Below, one piece after another: positions 18,647-28,071 of a stretch of DNA of 64,000 nt. The notes below the pieces were generated by a model. It had not been told where the DNA came from, did no database searches, and saw only the letters and a program-made list of their open reading frames with translations. The stretch comes from Alteraurantiacibacter aestuarii. GTDB taxonomy: Bacteria > Pseudomonadota > Alphaproteobacteria > Sphingomonadales > Sphingomonadaceae. A program made the position numbers and the translations under genes. Where the stretch lies: positions 62,001 to 126,000 of the forward strand of contig NZ_WTYY01000002.1 of NCBI RefSeq assembly GCF_009827405.1, in the 5' to 3' direction. Within the stretch, counting starts at the first letter, position 1, and the number at the start of each line of letters is the position of its first letter.

Positions 18647-21600
18647 TCATGGCATTGCCTCGCTTTCGGGGGGCTGAATATCGGATTCATCTGGAAGTGT
18701 GGCTGGACGTTGCCTGTTGCCGGGCACGAACCGTGTGCCGTCATCGCTCATCAGGCCCAGAGTGCGCGGATCGCGCACGGCGGAAGGATCATACAAGGAA
18801 CGCAGGTCTGTCATCATCTGGTAGAACGGCGCGCGCACGTTGACGATGAAGCGGATCGGCAGGTTGGCGATGCGCCGGGTGATGAAATTGCTCTGAGTCC
18901 CCTGGCCCTGGCTGACCCCGTCAAAGCGCACGCGGGTGACCAGTTCGCCGGTCAGCGGGCCATTCATGGCAATGCTCATTTCCCGGTAATCGAGGCTGCG
19001 TAGCGCGGCGAAGGCGAAATTCACCATCGGCGTCATGTCCTCATAGGTCAGCTCCCCGACATAGGAGACATTGCCACCGGGCGGCCGCGCCACAAGTTGC
19101 CCGCCTTCCAGCTGGCCATTGCCCATTGCGTCAAACACAATCGGTATGGTGCCGTCAAACATGCCCGACGCGCTGAGATTGTTGAGGTCCATGTGATCGA
19201 TGAAGCGGGATGCTTCCAGACCCCTGAGATCGAAAACATAGCGCCGCACTTCCTCCACCCCGATGGACATGGTGAGCGGCCGCATGGTCAGTTCCCCGCC
19301 CATGAACGGCCAGCGCGCTTCCTCCAGCTCCAGCAGCGTGCCGCCGCGCAGGGAGAAGGCGACCTCGCCATCATAGACCTCGATCCCCGGGTTGATGGCG
19401 TCGATGTAGATGCGCTGGCCGGGCGCGGTGGTCAGGCCCAGCAGATCGGTGAAAACCACCGTCCCGCGCGCGCCCTTTACCGGGCCGAAGGCTGCGGCAA
19501 GATCGAGCCTGTCGCTGGAGAATGTGCCGGTGCTGGTGATCGCCTGTGCATCCCAGTCTATCCGCCCGCGCCCGGTGACCGTGCCATCCACCAGGCTGAC
19601 CACGCCATAGGAAAGTTCGGAAAGGTCGCGGGGCTGAAAATCCGGGCGGAAGGTCAGCGCATTGACCAGCAGGTCCGCATGGCCCGCCGCCGTGCCAAGG
19701 TCATGCGCCATCGTCACGTTCACCACTCTGGCATCGCTGGCCGGATGATGCAGTTCGAAGGCGCTGGTGATGCGGTTGTCTGCCAGTGAGAGCGTGGCAC
19801 CTTGGGCGGTGAGCGGGTTGAAGCGGTCTACCGCCTGGCGATCTTCCAGCGTGAAGCGCGCGTCCGATATGTCCAGCCTGCCAGCGGTAAAGCGCCAGTT
19901 GCCACTGGCCCGCAGGACATCCAGCGGTACGGCATCGAGCAGCACGTCCACGCCGGTGAATATCCCCGAAATCTCCTCTCCCAACTGGGCCGAAACATCT
20001 TCCAGCACGAACTTCATCGGCGACGCTACTGGCCCCATCTCGATATCGAGGTTGCGCGCCGACAGGGCGCCTGGATAGGCGATTCCCACCGGCCCGCTGG
20101 CAATGCGGATCGGCGTTTCCCCCAGCATACCCGCCAGTTGCAGCGAGGGCGTGCCCGCCGCCAGTGCCAGTCCGCCCGGTCCATAGCTCAGGATGGGGGA
20201 GCCGGACGGCGGACATAGCGTCACCTGCTGGCGGCCCAGTTCAAGGCTGGAGACAACCAGCCGGTCAAAGCGAACAGCGGTGCAGCCATCCCACATCGAC
20301 AGCGCGCCGGAGGAGGATATTCTGCCCGTCAGCGGCACGGCCAGATCGCTGGCAAAGCCACCGGGCAAGGCTCCGCTCGCCACCAGATTGCCGGTGAAGG
20401 TCAGGGCACCATTGCGGCTTTGCGTCAAATGCAGGTCCGGCAGCGCCAGATGCGCATCGCCGGCGGCATAATCGGGCATCTGCATGCGCAGTTCCAGCGC
20501 GCCACTTGCGCCTTGCTCCATCCGCCCGGAAATGCGCGGCAGTCCGGTGCCGCCGGTGATGAAATTGCCCGAGAACAGCGGCAGGCCGGAATCGCCGCCA
20601 GAATCCGGGCCAGAATCCGGTCCAGTTTCAGGAAACGCCAGCTGCGCGCGGGAGAGCGCCAGCAGGCTGGCTCCGCTGCGTCCGCGCAGATTCGCTTGCG
20701 GCACGGTCAGGCTCAGCCGGTCATCCTTGCGCCGGGCGATGAGACTGGCCGAGAACGTGCTGCCGCGCGTTTCTGCCGCCAGTTGCCGCCCCAATTTGCC
20801 CAGCAGCGGGGCAATCAGCGTGCCCTCTGCCGCCTGCGCGCTGTCTGCCAGCGTCTGCATCAGCGCGGCGCCGGGGATGATATTGGTGCCGCTGGCCTGC
20901 GCCTCCACATCCACCATGGCGAATTGATCGCGCCCGCGCACGGTGCCTTCGATCGCCAGCGCGGCGATGCGCGCGGCAGGCGTGGTAATGTCGCGCCCCT
21001 GCACGTCGTAGCTGGCGATCAGATTGCCGTCGCGCCAGGCGAAATCGCCCTCGCCCTGCATCGCGGCGATGCGATTGCCGACCAGGTCGCTCTGACCCAG
21101 CCGCATGCCCACCTCGCCCTCCAGATCGGCCAGATTGCGATCAGCGCGCAGAGTCAGGGCGATGGCCCCATCCTGCATCGCCAGACCGCCATCGGCGCAG
21201 GATAGCGCATCGAAGCGCACCGGCCCTTCAAACTGCGGGCGCTCGGCATCTATCTCCAACGCGCCGAATATGGTCGCCTGCCGCGCTTCACAGCCGGGCA
21301 GGTGCAGCATGGGGGCCACGCCCGCCAGTTCGCCGGCAAAGCCGCCGCGCAAGTGCCCCGCCCCTTCCAGCCGCAGCGCCAGCGGGCCATAATCGCCTTC
21401 CACCAGTGCGCGGCCATCATGCACGGTCAGGCGCATGTCGGGAAATTCGAACGGTCCCTCTTCGCCGGTGAACACCAGCGGGTCGAGCGCGCCGAAGCTC
21501 AGCTCGCCATCGATGATGGTGCCGAACAGGCGCGGCTGGTCGAGGATCAGATGGCTGACGCTGGGAAGGCCAAGGCGCGGCTCCAGGCGGATCTCGGCGC

Positions 21601-21877
21601 GCTCAATGGTCAGGTCAGGCGCGGCGGGATCACCGATCACGATATTGGTCAGAACCTGCGCGCCCGGCTCTATACTCTCGATATCGTAGGTCGCCTCCAC
21701 CCCGTAGCCATCCAGCATATCGGTGATCAGCTGCTGGGCGATCTGCTCCCGCCTGATCCACGCAAGCGCCAGCGCGACCACCAGTGCCAGCAGCAGAAGC
21801 AGGGCAATAGCGCGGCCAATGCGCCGCTTTCGGCGCGGTGCGACCTCTGGGGCTGCGTGGGAACTTTCATGCGCCAT
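18647..21877 (-). CDS. ydbH: YdbH-type AsmA-like intermembrane lipid transport protein
   Basis: A 1076-residue protein with a single N-terminal membrane anchor (about residues 20-42 after a basic RRKRRIGRA stretch) and a long repetitive beta-rich body typical of AsmA-like/TamB-YdbH proteins, which span the periplasm and move phospholipids to the outer membrane. The C-terminal third, with GMFDGTIPIVFDAMGNGQLEG, is the conserved YdbH region. An in-frame PDSG repeat lies around residues 420-432. The start is uncertain: ATG 21877 has no clear Shine-Dalgarno and ATG 21922 would add 15 residues. It leads the ydbH-ynbE-ydbL operon and is divergent from radC. Confidence 0.88.
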   Translation of the reverse strand: MAHESSHAAPEVAPRRKRRIGRAIALLLLLALVVALALAWIRREQIAQQLITDMLDGYGVEATYDIESIEPGAQVLTNIVIGDPAAPDLTIERAEIRLEPRLGLPSVSHLILDQPRLFGTIIDGELSFGALDPLVFTGEEGPFEFPDMRLTVHDGRALVEGDYGPLALRLEGAGHLRGGFAGELAGVAPMLHLPGCEARQATIFGALEIDAERPQFEGPVRFDALSCADGGLAMQDGAIALTLRADRNLADLEGEVGMRLGQSDLVGNRIAAMQGEGDFAWRDGNLIASYDVQGRDITTPAARIAALAIEGTVRGRDQFAMVDVEAQASGTNIIPGAALMQTLADSAQAAEGTLIAPLLGKLGRQLAAETRGSTFSASLIARRKDDRLSLTVPQANLRGRSGASLLALSRAQLAFPETGPDSGPDSGGDSGLPLFSGNFITGGTGLPRISGRMEQGASGALELRMQMPDYAAGDAHLALPDLHLTQSRNGALTFTGNLVASGALPGGFASDLAVPLTGRISSSGALSMWDGCTAVRFDRLVVSSLELGRQQVTLCPPSGSPILSYGPGGLALAAGTPSLQLAGMLGETPIRIASGPVGIAYPGALSARNLDIEMGPVASPMKFVLEDVSAQLGEEISGIFTGVDVLLDAVPLDVLRASGNWRFTAGRLDISDARFTLEDRQAVDRFNPLTAQGATLSLADNRITSAFELHHPASDARVVNVTMAHDLGTAAGHADLLVNALTFRPDFQPRDLSELSYGVVSLVDGTVTGRGRIDWDAQAITSTGTFSSDRLDLAAAFGPVKGARGTVVFTDLLGLTTAPGQRIYIDAINPGIEVYDGEVAFSLRGGTLLELEEARWPFMGGELTMRPLTMSIGVEEVRRYVFDLRGLEASRFIDHMDLNNLSASGMFDGTIPIVFDAMGNGQLEGGQLVARPPGGNVSYVGELTYEDMTPMVNFAFAALRSLDYREMSIAMNGPLTGELVTRVRFDGVSQGQGTQSNFITRRIANLPIRFIVNVRAPFYQMMTDLRSLYDPSAVRDPRTLGLMSDDGTRFVPGNRQRPATLPDESDIQPPESEAMP
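20597..20620 (-). repeat. Exact 12-bp tandem duplication inside ydbH
   Basis: The 12-mer GCCAGAATCCGG occurs twice back to back, with degenerate copies on both sides, coding PDSG tetrapeptides in the YdbH body without breaking frame. Confidence 0.8.
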
Positions 21878-21945
21878 GAAGCGCAACACTTGCGCGAGGC
21901 GGGCGGCAAAGGCAATGCACATCAATCGATAAAGGGAGCGCCCGA

Positions 21946-22653
21946 TTGCCGGAGAAACAGCCAGAAGCCGCTGAAAATCAGCAGCATGGCGGGATTGGCC
22001 ACCGCGCGCGCCTGCGCGATCGGCTGCTGAGCGGCGGGGCAGAGGCGCTGGCCGATTACGAAGTGCTGGAATATCTGCTGTTCGGTGCACGCGCACGCGG
22101 TGACACCAAGCCGCAGGCCAAGGCGCTGCTGGCGCGCTTTGGCACGCTGGCGGGCGTGCTGAATGCCGAACCGGAAGCGTTGAAACAGGTCAAGGGCCTG
22201 TCCGATGCCAGCGTGGGCGCGCTGAAGATTGCCGCACTGGCGGCACGGCGTATGGCCCGTAGCGAAGTCTCGCAGAATGCCATTCTGGGCAGCTGGCAGG
22301 CGCTGCTGGACTATCTCGCCATCGACATGGCGCATCTGAACCATGAGCGGGTGCGCGTGCTCTATCTCAATACGCGGAACCGGCTGCTGCTGGACCACCT
22401 TGTGCATGACGGCACGATTGACGAGGCATCGATACACCCGCGCGAAGTGATCAAGCGCGGGCTGGATATCGGCGCCAGCGCGCTGATCCTGGTGCACAAC
22501 CACCCCAGCGGCAATCCCGAACCCAGCCGCGAGGATATCCGCATGACGCACCGCATTGCCGAGGCCGGACAGCTGCTGGGCATCACCGTGCACGACCATG
22601 TGATCGTGGGCAGCGAAGGGCAGGTCTCGCTGCGCGCCAAGGGCCTGCTCTAG
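21946..22653 (+). CDS. radC: RadC family protein (JAB/MPN domain)
   Basis: A 235-residue RadC. The N-terminal helix-hairpin-helix half (RDRLLSGGAEALADYEVLE) is followed by a JAB1/MPN metalloprotease-like domain with HNHPSGNPEPSRED, the metal-binding His/His/Asp motif, intact. Historically linked to DNA repair, but its true role is unsettled. The start is TTG at 21946, with GGGAG about 7 bases upstream. It is divergent from ydbH and convergent with the DUF3857 gene; their shared 3' region contains a three-copy tandem repeat. Confidence 0.9.
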   Translation: MPEKQPEAAENQQHGGIGHRARLRDRLLSGGAEALADYEVLEYLLFGARARGDTKPQAKALLARFGTLAGVLNAEPEALKQVKGLSDASVGALKIAALAARRMARSEVSQNAILGSWQALLDYLAIDMAHLNHERVRVLYLNTRNRLLLDHLVHDGTIDEASIHPREVIKRGLDIGASALILVHNHPSGNPEPSREDIRMTHRIAEAGQLLGITVHDHVIVGSEGQVSLRAKGLL

Positions 22654-22660
22654 CGCGCCA

Positions 22661-22700
22661 CTATCAACGCGCCCCTATCAACGCGCCAAAATCAACGCGG
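22661..22700. repeat. Three-copy 14-bp tandem repeat carrying stop codons
   Basis: The core ATCAACGCG begins at 22663, 22677 and 22691, an exact 14-bp period. On the minus strand this repeats the TGA stop of the DUF3857 gene at 22694, 22680 and 22666, so stops occur in all three frames. Confidence 0.85.
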
Positions 22701-25487
22701 CGGTATTACCCCGTGGCGGGCGTAGAATTCCGCCAGTTGCGGCAACATGCGCAGGGCAGTGGTGATATCGTTCGATCCATCCTCGTCCCCCGCAGTCAGA
22801 CGCACGACCCCCCGCAGATACATTGACGGCGCCAGACCCGGCGCCACTTCCAGCGCTGCGTCCAGATCATCTATCGCCTGTTGCAGATCGCCCAGTCGAA
22901 AGCGCACCAGCGCCCGGCTATCCAGCGCAGGCGCGGAATTGCTCGAGCGCTCGACAGCGCGGGTGCACTGGTCCACCGCATCGTCCAGAGCGACGTTGAA
23001 CAGGCCGCGATACCAGCAATCGGCATTGAGCGCGGTACCATTGGTGGGCTTGTCCGCCACCTCATCCGCGATCAGCGACAGGCCGCTTTCAACATCGCCA
23101 TCAAGCCCGGATACGGTTGCCATCACGTCTGTCAGGCTCAGCCGGTCCTCTTCGCCCACGGGCAGGAATTCGAGCAGTTCGTTGGCCTCTGCGGTGTGGC
23201 CATCATAGGCCATCATCCGCGCGAGCGAGAAGGCCGTGCCATTTTGCGGATCGAGGTCATAGGCGGCCTGAAGGTCGGCAATCGCCTCCTCGCGCCGCCC
23301 CAGCGCTTCCAGCACGGAACTGCGGTTGTGCAAGGCCCACGCAGAGGGTGTTTCCTCCACCAGCAGGTCAAAATCGGCCAGCGCCTGTTCGAATTCATAG
23401 ATATTCATCAGGAACATCGCGCGCGCTTGCAGCGGGCCGTAATCATCCTTGTCGGCAAAATCGATGGCAGCTTCATATGCAGCCAGGATCGGCGCGGCGC
23501 GGCGGCGGCGCTCCTCTTCAGAAAGGTCCCAGCGCCAGGTCACCTGAGTGGGCGTGGCGAGCGAGACGATATCGCTTTCCAGCCGCCTGGCCGCGCGCTT
23601 GGCCGCGCCCAGTTCGGAGGCGGGGATTTCTCCCAGGGCGAGGAAATTCTCCGCCTGCACATGCAGCACACCGTCTTCGATCCGGGCATCGCGGGTGATC
23701 CGCAGATTGCCAAAACCGCTATCCATCTGCGCATCGCCGGTCAGCGAATAGCCTGCGCCGCCATCGGGCAGCGTGAGGTTGGTTTCAAACCGCTGGCGGC
23801 CCGGACCCGGCGTGGCAACGGGAATTTCACGCCAGCTTGGCCGGGCACGGTCGGGGTTGAAGCCGGAAGGATCAATGCCCGAAGTAACGTCCATTTCCAT
23901 GCGTCCGTCGCGCCATTCGAACAAGGTCGAGGCGACGCCTTCCAGATGCACGGTGCCGATGGCCTTCTCGGCATCATAGGTCACATCGATGGCGGATATG
24001 CGCACGCCCTCCAGCCCGTTGCCGGGTCCAAAGCGCGCTGCCAGCTGGCGAAGAACTTCAGGACTGTCGGCATCGACAATTGCCCGCAAGGGCACGCCGC
24101 CGGGACCGAAAATGCGCATGTCGCCGGTGAACAGCACGGGGAAATCGGCACCGGCGGAATGATCCACATTCATGGTCATGATCATTTGCGGACTGGCCAG
24201 ATCGCGCTGCTCCATCGGCATCAGGCCAGAGCCGCCTTCGCGCAGCGGCAGGGCGTAGAAGAACGGCGGCACGTCGGCGATATTGGCCAGACGCGTGGCG
24301 GCGCTGGTCCCGTCGAGCCAGTAATCCGTGCCATTCAGCTCCGCATGCACAATCATGTGGTTGAAGGCCGCGGGCAGCGGCAGCAGTTCAGGAATGGCAT
24401 CGCCGCCCTGCGTGGTGACCAGCACCACTTCCGACGTAATGCCCATTTCGCGCAGCAGCGACAGCAGCAGCACGGATTTGGCCTTGCAGTCGCCGTAGCG
24501 CTTTTCCCAGGTATCCTCGGCCGCCTGCGGCAGGTAATTGCCGCCGTCCAGCCCATCAAGAAGATAGCTCACTTCGTCCTGCACCAGCCGCACGGCCAGC
24601 GCCATGCGCTCCAAAGGATCGCTTGTGCGGGCCATGATATCGGCGGCCTGCCGTGCCACGGCGGAGCCGGGTTCAAGGCGGGCTGCCTCCTCGAAATGCG
24701 GGGTCATCACCGCGGACAGGTCCTGCCAGCTGGCAAAACTGCCCACGCGCAACACTTCGGGCCGGCGATAGCGGGTGGGCGCATCGCGCGGCACGGGATC
24801 GCGCTGAGACAGCGGAAGGTCTATATCAAGAACGAGGTAGTCGCCGCGCTCGAAAGGCTCACCCAGATTGATGCGGTCCTCTGCGCGGAAATAGATATCT
24901 TCGTCCTTGGGCCAGCTGACGATGGCGCGGGCCATGCCCACCTGCCACGGCGCGGAGGGCAGGAACTGGGTGACCTGCACGTCCTCTCCCAACGCCTGAT
25001 CGTCAGTGGTGATGGTGTAGGCAATGCGCAGCACATCGCCTTCGCGCAGGCCCGGCACCGCCAGCGTGGCAGTCAGCGCGCCATCGAGCAGACGCTGTTC
25101 CAGCCCCTGTTCGCGCCGCAGCACATCGAAGGTCACACCCTGCCCCACCAGATCGAGCACCGTGCCATCGCGGTGAATCTCCAGCCGGTGAATGGTGATA
25201 TCGCCCTTGTCGGGCATCCACTGGAAAGTCAGCGTGCCCTGCTGCATCAGCGCCTGCGGATTCTCTATGCGCACCGCATGATCGGTATAGGCATGGACCA
25301 CCCCGCCCTCGATCCGGTGCTGCCAGTCATACAGCAGTTCCGGAGGGCCGTTTTCTTCCAGCGCCATGTCGAAATCAGCCTGATCCACCCAGTCGGGGAC
25401 ATCGCCGTAAAGCACTTCGTCGCCAGCATAAGCAGGCGCGGCCATGATCACGGCCGAACAGAACAGGGCGGCGCGCAGACTTTTCAT
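22692..25487 (-). CDS. Exported DUF3857 / transglutaminase-like / TPR protein
   Basis: A 931-residue exported protein. The signal peptide spans residues 1-22 (LFCSAVIMAAPAYA). A DUF3857 beta domain follows to about 240, then a transglutaminase-like cysteine-peptidase fold with Cys near 334 in YGDCKAKS, His near 377 in FNHMIV and Asp in WLDGT, so the triad looks intact. The C-terminal part (about 680-900) has TPR-like helical repeats such as PSAWALHNRSSVLEALGRRE. Related genes are common in Bacteroidetes and sphingomonads; function is unknown. The ATG at 25487 has GAGG 8 bases upstream. It is monocistronic and divergent from purB. Confidence 0.88.
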   Translation of the reverse strand: MKSLRAALFCSAVIMAAPAYAGDEVLYGDVPDWVDQADFDMALEENGPPELLYDWQHRIEGGVVHAYTDHAVRIENPQALMQQGTLTFQWMPDKGDITIHRLEIHRDGTVLDLVGQGVTFDVLRREQGLEQRLLDGALTATLAVPGLREGDVLRIAYTITTDDQALGEDVQVTQFLPSAPWQVGMARAIVSWPKDEDIYFRAEDRINLGEPFERGDYLVLDIDLPLSQRDPVPRDAPTRYRRPEVLRVGSFASWQDLSAVMTPHFEEAARLEPGSAVARQAADIMARTSDPLERMALAVRLVQDEVSYLLDGLDGGNYLPQAAEDTWEKRYGDCKAKSVLLLSLLREMGITSEVVLVTTQGGDAIPELLPLPAAFNHMIVHAELNGTDYWLDGTSAATRLANIADVPPFFYALPLREGGSGLMPMEQRDLASPQMIMTMNVDHSAGADFPVLFTGDMRIFGPGGVPLRAIVDADSPEVLRQLAARFGPGNGLEGVRISAIDVTYDAEKAIGTVHLEGVASTLFEWRDGRMEMDVTSGIDPSGFNPDRARPSWREIPVATPGPGRQRFETNLTLPDGGAGYSLTGDAQMDSGFGNLRITRDARIEDGVLHVQAENFLALGEIPASELGAAKRAARRLESDIVSLATPTQVTWRWDLSEEERRRRAAPILAAYEAAIDFADKDDYGPLQARAMFLMNIYEFEQALADFDLLVEETPSAWALHNRSSVLEALGRREEAIADLQAAYDLDPQNGTAFSLARMMAYDGHTAEANELLEFLPVGEEDRLSLTDVMATVSGLDGDVESGLSLIADEVADKPTNGTALNADCWYRGLFNVALDDAVDQCTRAVERSSNSAPALDSRALVRFRLGDLQQAIDDLDAALEVAPGLAPSMYLRGVVRLTAGDEDGSNDITTALRMLPQLAEFYARHGVIPPR

Positions 25488-25657
25488 CAACAAATCCTCA
25501 ATCGCCGCAGCAACGGCTGGTTTTGCAAGAGACTATAGCACAAGCACAATTATGCAATCGGAGCTGCAGCGCGGGAAATCACCGGTGCGCCCCCTTGCCA
25601 TCGGGCCGCGCGCGTCCTAGCCGCGCGGCTTACCCCATTTGCGCAAGAGAGATATCC

Positions 25658-26968
25658 ATGGTCCCCCGTTATGCCCGCCCTGCCATGACCGCGATCTGGG
25701 ATCCGGAGGCGAAGTATCGCATCTGGTTCGAGATCGAGGCCCACGCCACTCAGAAACTGGGTGAGCTGGGCGTGGTCCCCGAAAGCGGGCCAAAGGCGCT
25801 GTGGGACTGGTGGAACACCAATCCCAAGGTCGACGTGGAAGCGATCGATGCCAAGGAAGCCATCCTCAAGCATGACGTTATCGCCTTTCTTGACTGGGTG
25901 GCAGAACAGGTCGGCCCCGAAGCGCGCTTCATGCATCAGGGCATGACCAGTTCGGACGTGCTCGACACCACTCTGGCGGTGCAGCTGGTGCGCGCCACCG
26001 ATCTGCTGCTGGAAGACATGGACGCGCTGCTGGCCGCCATCAAGCGCCGCGCGCTGGAGCATAAATACACCCCCACCATCGGCCGCAGCCACGGCATTCA
26101 TGCGGAGCCGACCACTTTCGGCCTCAAGCTGGCGCAGGCCTATGTCGAGTTCGAACGCGGCAGGAAGCGTCTGGTCGCAGCGCGTGAGGAGATCGCCACC
26201 TGCGCCATTTCCGGCGCGGTCGGCACCTTCGCCAATATCGATCCCAGCGTTGAGGAATATGTCGCCGAGAAGCTGGGGCTGGCGGTGGAGCCGGTCTCCA
26301 CCCAGGTAATCCCGCGGGACAGGCATGCGGCATATTTCGCCACGCTGGCGGTAGTCGCCAGCTCGATTGAGCGGGTAGCGGTGGAAATCCGCCACCTGCA
26401 GCGCACCGAAGTGCTGGAGGCGGAGGAATATTTTGCGCCCGGCCAGAAGGGCAGCTCGGCCATGCCGCACAAGCGCAATCCGATCCTGACCGAAAACCTT
26501 ACCGGACAGGCGCGCATGATCCGCGCCTACGCCCTGCCCGCGATGGAAAACGTGGCGCTTTGGCATGAGCGGGATATCTCCCACTCCTCGGTCGAGCGGT
26601 TCATCGGCCCCGACGCCACCATCACGCTGGACTTCGCTCTCGCCCGCCTGACAGGCGTGATCGACAAGCTGCTGATCTATCCCGAACGGATGCAGAAGAA
26701 CCTCGATAAGATGGGCGGGCTGGTCCATTCGCAGCGCGTGCTGCTGGCGCTGACGCAGGCGGGTATCACCCGCGACAACGCCTATCGCCTGGTTCAGCGC
26801 AATGCGATGAAGGTGTGGGAATCGGATGGCGCTCTGTCGCTGCTGGAACTGCTCAAGGCCGATCCTGAAGTGGCCGCCGCGATGAGCGAGCAGGAGCTGG
26901 AGGAGAAGTTCAACCTCGATTACCACTTCAAGCATGTGGATACGGTGTTTACCCGCGTGTTTGGCTAA
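25658..26968 (+). CDS. purB: Adenylosuccinate lyase
   Basis: Catalyses two fumarate eliminations in purine synthesis: SAICAR to AICAR and adenylosuccinate to AMP. The superfamily signature [11 protein letters not shown] (near residue 266) is intact, along with the catalytic His in [13 protein letters not shown]. Length is 436 residues. I chose the ATG at 25658 ([14 protein letters not shown]), which matches homologues; in-frame codons to 25523 would add an unlikely 45 residues. Just after the stop there are two copies of CTTCACAAGG with a 15-bp period. Confidence 0.95.
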   Translation: MVPRYARPAMTAIWDPEAKYRIWFEIEAHATQKLGELGVVPESGPKALWDWWNTNPKVDVEAIDAKEAILKHDVIAFLDWVAEQVGPEARFMHQGMTSSDVLDTTLAVQLVRATDLLLEDMDALLAAIKRRALEHKYTPTIGRSHGIHAEPTTFGLKLAQAYVEFERGRKRLVAAREEIATCAISGAVGTFANIDPSVEEYVAEKLGLAVEPVSTQVIPRDRHAAYFATLAVVASSIERVAVEIRHLQRTEVLEAEEYFAPGQKGSSAMPHKRNPILTENLTGQARMIRAYALPAMENVALWHERDISHSSVERFIGPDATITLDFALARLTGVIDKLLIYPERMQKNLDKMGGLVHSQRVLLALTQAGITRDNAYRLVQRNAMKVWESDGALSLLELLKADPEVAAAMSEQELEEKFNLDYHFKHVDTVFTRVFG

Positions 26969-26972
26969 GCGG

Positions 26973-26997
26973 CTTCACAAGGCCGGACTTCACAAGG
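26973..26997. repeat. Two-copy 15-bp tandem repeat after the purB stop
   Basis: CTTCACAAGG occurs at 26973 and 26988, 15 bp apart, beginning 4 bases after the purB TAA. Confidence 0.7.
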
Positions 26998-27047
26998 GGA
27001 AACATTGCCCCTAGCATCGCCGAAGAGGTATTGAGGAGGAGAGAGCC

Positions 27048-27392
27048 ATGCAAATCGTACGCACAGTCATATGGGTGCTGCTGCTGGTTGCATTGATGGT
27101 GTTTTCCTATGCCAACTGGCAGCCGATATCGGTGCGGATCTGGGATAACCTGCTGATCGATACGGTGCTGCCGGCCATCGTGGTGGTCTCCTTCGTGATC
27201 GGCTTCCTGCCGATGTGGCTGTATCACCGCGCCGGGAAATGGCAGCTCAAGCGCCGCATCGCCGCGCTGGAAAGCGCCGCGCGCACCGCCGCTGCCACGC
27301 CCATCGTGCAGCCGGTGGTGGACGAGGAGCCGACACCGCTTTCGGCAGACAGCGATACGCGCGACACCACGCCGGGCATGCCGCCGATATGA
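27048..27392 (+). CDS. LapA (DUF1049) family membrane protein
   Basis: A 114-residue protein with two membrane helices (about residues 4-22 and 41-60) around a short polar stretch containing FSYANWQPISVRIW, characteristic of the LapA/YciS (DUF1049) family, then a basic/coiled segment and a Pro-rich tail. In E. coli LapA (YciS) works with LapB in tuning lipopolysaccharide synthesis, but a matching LapB is not visible here. An AGGAGGAG box precedes the ATG. It overlaps pyrF by 4 bp, so the two are co-expressed. Confidence 0.86.
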   Translation: MQIVRTVIWVLLLVALMVFSYANWQPISVRIWDNLLIDTVLPAIVVVSFVIGFLPMWLYHRAGKWQLKRRIAALESAARTAAATPIVQPVVDEEPTPLSADSDTRDTTPGMPPI

Positions 27393-28063
27393 GCAACCCG
27401 GTCTATCTGGCGCTCGACCTGCCGCAGCTCGATGCGGCAAAGGCCCTGGCCGAGAAGGTCAAGGGCCACGTCGGCGGCCTGAAACTGGGGCTGGAGTTCT
27501 TCTGCGCCCACGGTGCGCATGGCGTGCATGAAATTGCCCACGTCGGCCTGCCGATCTTCCTCGACCTGAAACTGCATGACATCCCCAACACCGTGGCCGG
27601 CGCGATGCAGGCGCTGCACGTGCTGGAACCCGCCATCGTCACCGTTCATGCCGGCGGCGGGCGGGCGATGATGGAAGATGCCAAGGCCGCTGCGGGCGAA
27701 AACTGCAAGGTTGTGGGCGTGACCATGCTCACCAGCATGGATGAGCGCGATCTGCTGCGCACCGGCGTATCGGGCACTCCGCATGACCATGTGATGCGGC
27801 TGGCAGAGCTGGCACAGGATTCGGGCCTCGATGGGATCGTGTGTTCCGGGCAGGAAGTGAAAGCGGTGCACAAGCAGTGGAAGAACGGCTTTTTCGTCGT
27901 CCCCGGCCTGCGCCCCGCAGGATCCGCGGTGGGCGACCAGAAGCGCGTCGTCACCCCGCGCGCCGCACGCGATGATGGTGCATCGGTGCTGGTCATCGGC
28001 CGCCCGATCAGCCGCGCGGAAGATCCCGCACAGGCCGCAAGGGATATTGAGGCGACGCTGTAA
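27389..28063 (+). CDS. pyrF: Orotidine 5'-phosphate decarboxylase
   Basis: Decarboxylates OMP to UMP, the last step of pyrimidine synthesis. The 224 residues form a TIM barrel with the catalytic Asp-Lys-Asp array DLKLHDIPNTV and the C-terminal VVPGLRPAG phosphate-binding region. ATG 27389 overlaps the lapA-like stop (ATGA). It is followed by the VOC gene after 8 bp. Confidence 0.95.
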   Translation: MSNPVYLALDLPQLDAAKALAEKVKGHVGGLKLGLEFFCAHGAHGVHEIAHVGLPIFLDLKLHDIPNTVAGAMQALHVLEPAIVTVHAGGGRAMMEDAKAAAGENCKVVGVTMLTSMDERDLLRTGVSGTPHDHVMRLAELAQDSGLDGIVCSGQEVKAVHKQWKNGFFVVPGLRPAGSAVGDQKRVVTPRAARDDGASVLVIGRPISRAEDPAQAARDIEATL

Positions 28064-28071
28064 GCGCGCCC

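Noticed and set aside
22881-25538. 885-residue open frame opposite the DUF3857 gene
   Set aside because: Long antisense frames are expected at this GC content; the translation is His/Gln/Arg-rich with no motifs or signal peptide.
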